From assembly GCA_000824785.1 (NCBI GenBank), contig CCNB01000019.1:5163-69162 (forward strand): a stretch of 64,000 nt of DNA. Reading direction: 5' to 3'. Positions 59,497 through 64,000 of the stretch are shown here, piece after piece; the first letter of the stretch is position 1, and every line of letters starts with the position of its first letter. This DNA comes from Mesorhizobium plurifarium. Lineage in GTDB: Bacteria > Pseudomonadota > Alphaproteobacteria > Rhizobiales > Rhizobiaceae. The notes under the pieces were generated by a model, which saw only the letters and a list, made by a program, of their open reading frames with translations, made no database searches and was not told the origin of the DNA. The translations under genes and the position numbers were made by a program.

Positions 59497-61362
59497 ATGT
59501 CTTCCACTCGCCCTGCGAAGCCAGCCTCGCGCGGCGCGGGGAATCTGGCGCCGCCAGCGTTCCGGCCCGTCCAGCTCGCAAAGCTGGTGGACACCGTCCC
59601 CGCCGGCGATCGCTGGATCCACGAAATGAAATATGACGGCTACCGCATTCTCGTCGCCGTGGGCGGCGGAGAGGCGCGCGCCTACACGCGCTCCGGCCTG
59701 GACTGGTCCGGCCGATTCCCCTCTATCCTTTCGGAGGCACGCAAGCTCAAGGCTCGATCCGCGCTCATCGATGGCGAGGCTGTTGTCATCGACGCCGAGG
59801 GGCGATCGAGTTTCCAGGCGCTCCAGAACGCTTTGAAGGGCGACCCCGCCAGCATCGATTTTTTTGCCTTCGACCTGCTCCAGCTCGACGGCGAAGACCT
59901 GACGAGGCTTCCGCTGCTTGAGCGGAAGGAGAAACTGGAGGAAATTCTGCCGGCGAAGAACCCCATCCTCCGCTACTCCGATCATATCCAGGGCCGCGGA
60001 GAAGAGTTGCTGAACCGCTTCTGCGACGCCGGGCTCGAGGGGGTAATCTCGAAACTGGCGGATTCGGACTATGTCGGCGCCCGCGACGGAAGCTGGCTAA
60101 AGATCAAATGCATCAAACGCCAGGAATTCGTGCTCGTCGGCTGGACGCCGTCAGACAAGGATCGCGCGTTTCGATCGCTTATCCTGGGGGTCCATGACGG
60201 CGGAAAGCTACGCTTTGCCGGGAAGGTTGGGACCGGTTTCGATACCGCCGAGATGGCGCGGCTGATGAAAATTATGGCGCCGCTCGAGCAGAAGGCCGCC
60301 ACGGTCGAAGCACCGCGCGCCGAGGTTCGCGGCGCGCATTGGCTGCGCGCAGAGCTTGTCGCCGAGATCGCCTATACCGAGATGACCAATGAAGGAACAC
60401 TGCGCCATCCAAGCTATCTCGGCCTGCGCGAGGACAAGAAGCCGGAAGCCGTTGCGCTTGAGACGGCGCAACGTACAGCAACCCTGCCGGCTCGGGCGGC
60501 AAGCACGATCGCCATCAGCAACCGCGGCCGCGTCATCTACCCTGAGTCCAACATCACCAAGGGCCAGCTCGCCGACCATTACGCAGCCGTCGCGGAGATC
60601 ATGCTCCCTTCTATCGGCAGCCGGCCGATAAGCCTTGTTCGGTGCCCTCAGGGGCGAGCCAAGAAGTGCTTTTTCCAGAAACATGATGCCGGGAGCTTCG
60701 GCGACAAAGTTCACCACGTCGGTATCGCGGAAAAGGACGGCCACGAGGAGCCCTACCTTTACGTCGACGATGCCGAGGGGCTTATGACCTGCGTCCAGAT
60801 GGGAACCATCGAGTTTCATGGATGGGGAGCGCGCATCGAAGACGTCGAGAAGGCAGACCGCCTGGTGTTTGACCTCGACCCCGACGAGGGACTGGATTTC
60901 GAGGCTGTGCGTGCCGCCGCGTTCCAGTTCCGGGATATTCTGAAATCGCTTGGGCTAACCACCTTCCCGATGCTGACGGGCGGCAAGGGCGTGCATGTGA
61001 TCGCGCCGCTCACTCCACAGGCCGAGTGGCCGCAAGTGAAAGACTTCGCACATCGTCTCGCTCAAGCCGTCGCCCAGACCGATCCCTCTCATTTTACGGC
61101 CGTGATGTCGAAGGCGAAACGGAAGGGACGGATTTTCGTCGACTATCTGCGCAACCAGCGCGGTGCGACGGCAATCATGCCTTATAGCGCAAGGTCGCGA
61201 CCGGGCGCTCCGGTCGCAGCGCCCATCACCTGGGCGGAAATGAAGACGATTGATGCGCCCTCGCATTTCCACGTCGGCGATGCTCGTGAATTGAACAAAC
61301 GCGCAGCCAGCAAATCCCTGGCGGGATGGGGTCGAGCCGATCAACTTTTGCCAAATCTGTAG
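59497..61362 (+). CDS. ligD: ATP-dependent DNA ligase LigD, second copy
   Basis: 621 residues from the ATG at 59497 (upstream frame not conserved). Ligase domain with KYDGYR (Lys45), IDGEAVVID, LEGVISKLAD and WLKIKCIKRQEF. OB-fold to about 330, then polymerase domain with NRGRVIYPESNITKGQLADH, LVFDLDPDEG, GGKGVHVIAP and RIFVDYLRNQRGATA. No phosphoesterase domain. It differs clearly from the copy at 14516, so the two are old paralogs. It is followed after 92 bases by a PolX-like gene, and co-transcription is likely. Confidence 0.93.
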   Translation: MSSTRPAKPASRGAGNLAPPAFRPVQLAKLVDTVPAGDRWIHEMKYDGYRILVAVGGGEARAYTRSGLDWSGRFPSILSEARKLKARSALIDGEAVVIDAEGRSSFQALQNALKGDPASIDFFAFDLLQLDGEDLTRLPLLERKEKLEEILPAKNPILRYSDHIQGRGEELLNRFCDAGLEGVISKLADSDYVGARDGSWLKIKCIKRQEFVLVGWTPSDKDRAFRSLILGVHDGGKLRFAGKVGTGFDTAEMARLMKIMAPLEQKAATVEAPRAEVRGAHWLRAELVAEIAYTEMTNEGTLRHPSYLGLREDKKPEAVALETAQRTATLPARAASTIAISNRGRVIYPESNITKGQLADHYAAVAEIMLPSIGSRPISLVRCPQGRAKKCFFQKHDAGSFGDKVHHVGIAEKDGHEEPYLYVDDAEGLMTCVQMGTIEFHGWGARIEDVEKADRLVFDLDPDEGLDFEAVRAAAFQFRDILKSLGLTTFPMLTGGKGVHVIAPLTPQAEWPQVKDFAHRLAQAVAQTDPSHFTAVMSKAKRKGRIFVDYLRNQRGATAIMPYSARSRPGAPVAAPITWAEMKTIDAPSHFHVGDARELNKRAASKSLAGWGRADQLLPNL

Positions 61363-61454
61363 CCCCGCTTCGCGATTGGCAGCAAGACTTGGACTAAGGC
61401 TTCGCTCGTTTGGCCTGATGGAACCTGCCAAGATTGGCCCCGTTTGCCTGGACG

Positions 61455-63161
61455 ATGGCAAAAACCGATCCGCGGACAGTCGCCAGCCTGCTCAGGGAAT
61501 ACGCACATCGCACTTCGCTGCGCGGGGACAATCCCTATCGCACCAAGGCTTACTTGCGCGCGGCCGATAGTTTGGCAGCGTTGTCACAGCCGCTCGATCG
61601 GATCATCGCCGCGGGCGCCCTCACCAGAATCCCGGGCATCGGCGACGCGATCGCGGACATTGTGCGCAAGCTCTATGAAACGGGCACGCATCCAAGCCTT
61701 GAGAGGCTGCGCGCGGAAGTGCCAGCGGGAGTTCTGGAGCTGTTTGCCATACCGGGGCTTCGGCCCGACAAGATCCTGAAGCTTCATCAGGCGCTCGGCG
61801 TGAACTCCTTGGCTGACCTCGAAGCCGCGGCAAAGGCAGATCGCATCCGGCCAATCAAAGGCCTCGGTGCTTCGCTTCAGACAAAGATCCTGCAGAACTT
61901 GGCCATCGCTCGCAGCGGCGAGACACAGCTTCACCTGCACAAGGCCGCTGCACTTCTTGAGCATGCGGCCCTATCGGTAAAGCAAGAGCATCCCGAATTT
62001 TCGCGGGTGGAAATCGCCGGTGATTTCCGGCGCGGTTGCGAACTTGTTGCCGACCTGGCGCTGGTCGCGCTTGGGAAGAGGCGGACCGAAATCGAGCAGT
62101 CCACCCTCAGGCTTGTCGTCACGGACAACAAGCACTTTGGCGCGAGCCTCCTCGAAGCCACCGGTTCGGCTGCCCATCTTGACCAGTTGAAGATGTACGC
62201 GGCCGAGAGAAGGTTCGCCCTCAAACCCGATGGGCTCTACCGTGGGAAAAAGCTCGTCGCGTCAGCGACAGAGGCGGAAATTTACGAAGCGCTGGACCTG
62301 CAGTTCATCGAACCTGAACTGCGCGAAGGCAGGGACGAGATTGAGCGGGCAGCGCGGCGGCGACTCCCTACCCTCATTCGGGACGAAGATCTGCGTGGGA
62401 TCCTGCATTCTCACACGACCGCGTCCGACGGAACCGAGACGCTTGAAGCAATGGCTGAAGCGACCCGTAGGCGCGGGTTCGAGTATTTCGGTGTCGCTGA
62501 CCATTCACAGTCCGCGCACTACGCGGGTGGGCTCACATTGCAGGACATTGCTGAACAACACCGCGAAGCCGATCGGCTGAACAAGAAGTACGGTGGAGAA
62601 TTTCGCATACTCAAGGGGATTGAGGCAGACATCCTGGTCGACGGTTCGCTCGACTATCCGGACCAGATCTTGAAGCAGTTCGATTTCGTTGTCGCAAGCG
62701 TGCACAGCCGCTTCAGGTTGCCTGAGAAAGAGCAGACGGAACGTATCATTGCGGCAATCGCGAACCCCCTCACGACAATCATCGGCCACATGACCGGTCG
62801 CCAGTTGTTGCGTCGTCCCGGCTACGATCTCGACGTCGACAAGGTCCTCAAGGCATGCGCGAAACATGGAGTCGCTGTCGAAATCAACGCGCATCCGTGG
62901 CGCCTCGATCTCGACTGGCGGTGGCATCAGAAGGCACTCGACTACGGCTGCATCTTCAGCATCAATCCTGACGCGCATTCAATTCGCGAACTCGACCACG
63001 TGCATTGGGGTGTCGAGATGGCGCGCAAGGGAGGCGTCCCTAGAGATCGAGTTCTCAACGCGATGGGTCTTGCGGCCCTCCTTGCGCATCTTTCACAGCG
63101 CAAGTTTACGTCAAAGACCGGCGGCAAGCGCCGCTCTCCGGCGCGGAAAGCTGCCGCATGA
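61455..63161 (+). CDS. PolX-like protein, HhH-Pol beta-like-PHP
   Basis: 568 residues from the ATG at 61455. Helix-hairpin-helix and DNA-binding 8-kDa-like region (1-160; RIPGIGDAIADIVRKLYETG), a Pol-beta-type palm (about 160-310) and a PHP nuclease domain (about 318-550) with GILHSHTTASDG, FGVADHSQSAHYAGG, GIEADIL, VASVHSRF, GHMTGRQLLRR and INPDAHS. The palm motif normally reads GD.D; here it is VADLALVAL, so the second catalytic Asp is Ala and the polymerase may be inactive. The PHP metal site is complete, so a 3'-5' exonuclease or AP-endonuclease role in end processing beside LigD is likely. Confidence 0.88.
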   Translation: MAKTDPRTVASLLREYAHRTSLRGDNPYRTKAYLRAADSLAALSQPLDRIIAAGALTRIPGIGDAIADIVRKLYETGTHPSLERLRAEVPAGVLELFAIPGLRPDKILKLHQALGVNSLADLEAAAKADRIRPIKGLGASLQTKILQNLAIARSGETQLHLHKAAALLEHAALSVKQEHPEFSRVEIAGDFRRGCELVADLALVALGKRRTEIEQSTLRLVVTDNKHFGASLLEATGSAAHLDQLKMYAAERRFALKPDGLYRGKKLVASATEAEIYEALDLQFIEPELREGRDEIERAARRRLPTLIRDEDLRGILHSHTTASDGTETLEAMAEATRRRGFEYFGVADHSQSAHYAGGLTLQDIAEQHREADRLNKKYGGEFRILKGIEADILVDGSLDYPDQILKQFDFVVASVHSRFRLPEKEQTERIIAAIANPLTTIIGHMTGRQLLRRPGYDLDVDKVLKACAKHGVAVEINAHPWRLDLDWRWHQKALDYGCIFSINPDAHSIRELDHVHWGVEMARKGGVPRDRVLNAMGLAALLAHLSQRKFTSKTGGKRRSPARKAAA

Positions 63162-63380
63162 AGGTCGAGTTCCTGTCGGCTTATGGGTTTCGGGCGAGCC
63201 GCTGCCCGCTGGCGCCGTCAACGATGGCGGCTGCAGCGGTAGCGGTTGTTTTCAGGGCCGCCTGCCTCTTGGAGCCTCCCGACGGGGGAATATTCCCGTA
63301 CCGCCGTCCGAGGCGGATTTCTCGCTTCTAAGGAAAACCCTGCGTCGCCGCAGCATTCCTAACGCCGTGGATATCAATAA

Positions 63381-63572
63381 TCAGGCTTTGTCGACGAGGT
63401 TCTTCACCGCGTCTTTGACCTGACCTTTCGCGACCTGGGCCTTGCCCTTGGTTTCCTGGACTTTGCCCTTGGCCTGTTCCTCGTGGTTGTCCACGGCATT
63501 GCCCACGGCCTGGCGCGCCTTTCCAGCGACCTCGTTGCCCTTGCCCTTAATCTTGTCTGACGTGCTTCCCAT
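63381..63572 (-). CDS. CsbD family stress protein
   Basis: 63 residues: MGSTSDKIKGKGNEVAGKAR, then QAVGNAVDNHEEQAKGKVQE and TKGKAQVAKGQVKDAVKNLV. It is a typical Lys/Ala/Gly-rich hydrophilic CsbD protein, linked to general stress in relatives. GGAG precedes the ATG at 63572. It is convergent with the PolX-like gene. Confidence 0.9.
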   Translation of the reverse strand: MGSTSDKIKGKGNEVAGKARQAVGNAVDNHEEQAKGKVQETKGKAQVAKGQVKDAVKNLVDKA

Positions 63573-64000
63573 GACGAGCTCCTTCTTGGATCCGGGCTTC
63601 ACTGCGCAAGAGAATCTACTAATCAGCAATTGGTTCCAGTTCAGAAGACCGCGCCGAGGGCGACAGCGGTGGTGTAAGCCGGAACGAACGAGCTCCGTTT
63701 ACTCTGAGGAGTCGCTGCCCAAAGAACGATCGCCGCCACTCTCTTCAGTAGTGGACAGGGTTTGGCCACGTGCCACCGAATTGGGTCCCGACACCTCAGA
63801 ACAGATTGCTAGGCGACCCGTCGGTTTGCACATGGAGGACAAAGCGATCGCCTCGCGGGTGCATAAAATTCGGCTCCGCCGCTATTCTGATTTCAGATCG
63901 TGCAACTGATCGGCATGAGCCTTCGGTCTTGCACAGTTGCGACCATAGACCCATTCCCGGAACGTAAGGCCAACCGCTCCGTTGGTCGAAATGACGTCGG
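63573..64000. other. Window end, no gene recognised
   Basis: About 430 bases. Frames have shadow-like composition, and no RNA or hairpin was recognised. A gene may begin beyond the window. Confidence 0.4.

Noticed and set aside
1..64000. CRISPR arrays, rRNA or tRNA genes, complete insertion sequences
   Set aside because: No regularly spaced repeats, no cloverleaf and no transposase were recognised; a tRNA could be missed by eye.

Overview
The window looks like an accessory region of an alphaproteobacterial (Rhizobiales, Mesorhizobium-like) chromosome or large replicon. The evidence is a MucR/Ros-type regulator, DUF982, DUF3606 and CsbD small proteins, a PrsD/PrsE-type secretion pair, an alphaproteobacterial GTTC-N7-GTTC LexA box, high GC, and a complete RlxS/Trb conjugation module of the kind carried by rhizobial integrative elements. 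No rRNA, tRNA or CRISPR array was recognised. No integrase or attachment site was found, so element borders cannot be set. All family assignments are from reading the sequence, without database searches.

Layout. (1) 1-16.3 kb: a region of small stress and repair genes. It opens with a broken hybrid histidine kinase, then small conserved hypotheticals, DUF1003, exonuclease III, DUF982, MucR, a probable SOS operon ending in a YedK/HMCES-type peptidase, GFA, KTSC and several DUF3606-type mini-proteins, and closes with a minus-strand LigD ligase-polymerase. (2) 16.8-23.1 kb: LysR and XRE regulators, a polar amino-acid/opine-type ABC importer (two permeases and a binding protein, no ATPase gene), a CapA-like enzyme and two divergent XRE regulators. 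(3) 23.1-24.4 kb: remnants of small genes and an AT-rich upstream region. (4) 24.5-30.1 kb: a type I secretion locus made of a 749-aa DUF5801-like substrate, a strong palindromic hairpin, a PrsD-like ABC protein and a PrsE/HlyD-like adaptor. (5) 30.1-36 kb: a broken DUF1403 gene, an unrecognised 466-aa protein, AraC, a methyltransferase and LysR. (6) 36-58.5 kb: the minus-strand conjugation module DUF2274-TrbI-G-F-L-K-J-E-D-C-B, CopG, TraG, RlxS relaxase, SLT, DUF736, TraF peptidase, DUF2840, AlpA-like HTH, DUF2285, DUF6499 and DUF736. A plus-strand HipBA toxin-antitoxin pair lies between trbB and copG. The ParA and RepA genes often found next to DUF2840 are absent. (7) 59.2-64 kb: DUF3606, a second LigD, a PolX-like protein with a changed polymerase site, and CsbD.

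How it works together: the trb/tra block should build a mating channel (TrbB, TrbE and TraG ATPases, TrbC pilin, TrbJ/L/F/G/I core) and deliver DNA nicked by RlxS, probably at an oriT just upstream of the relaxase gene. HipBA may stabilise the element. On both sides of it lie Ku-less LigD ligases and a PHP-domain nuclease, suggesting an end-joining or end-processing repertoire. The secretion locus is self-contained apart from an outer-membrane TolC-type channel.
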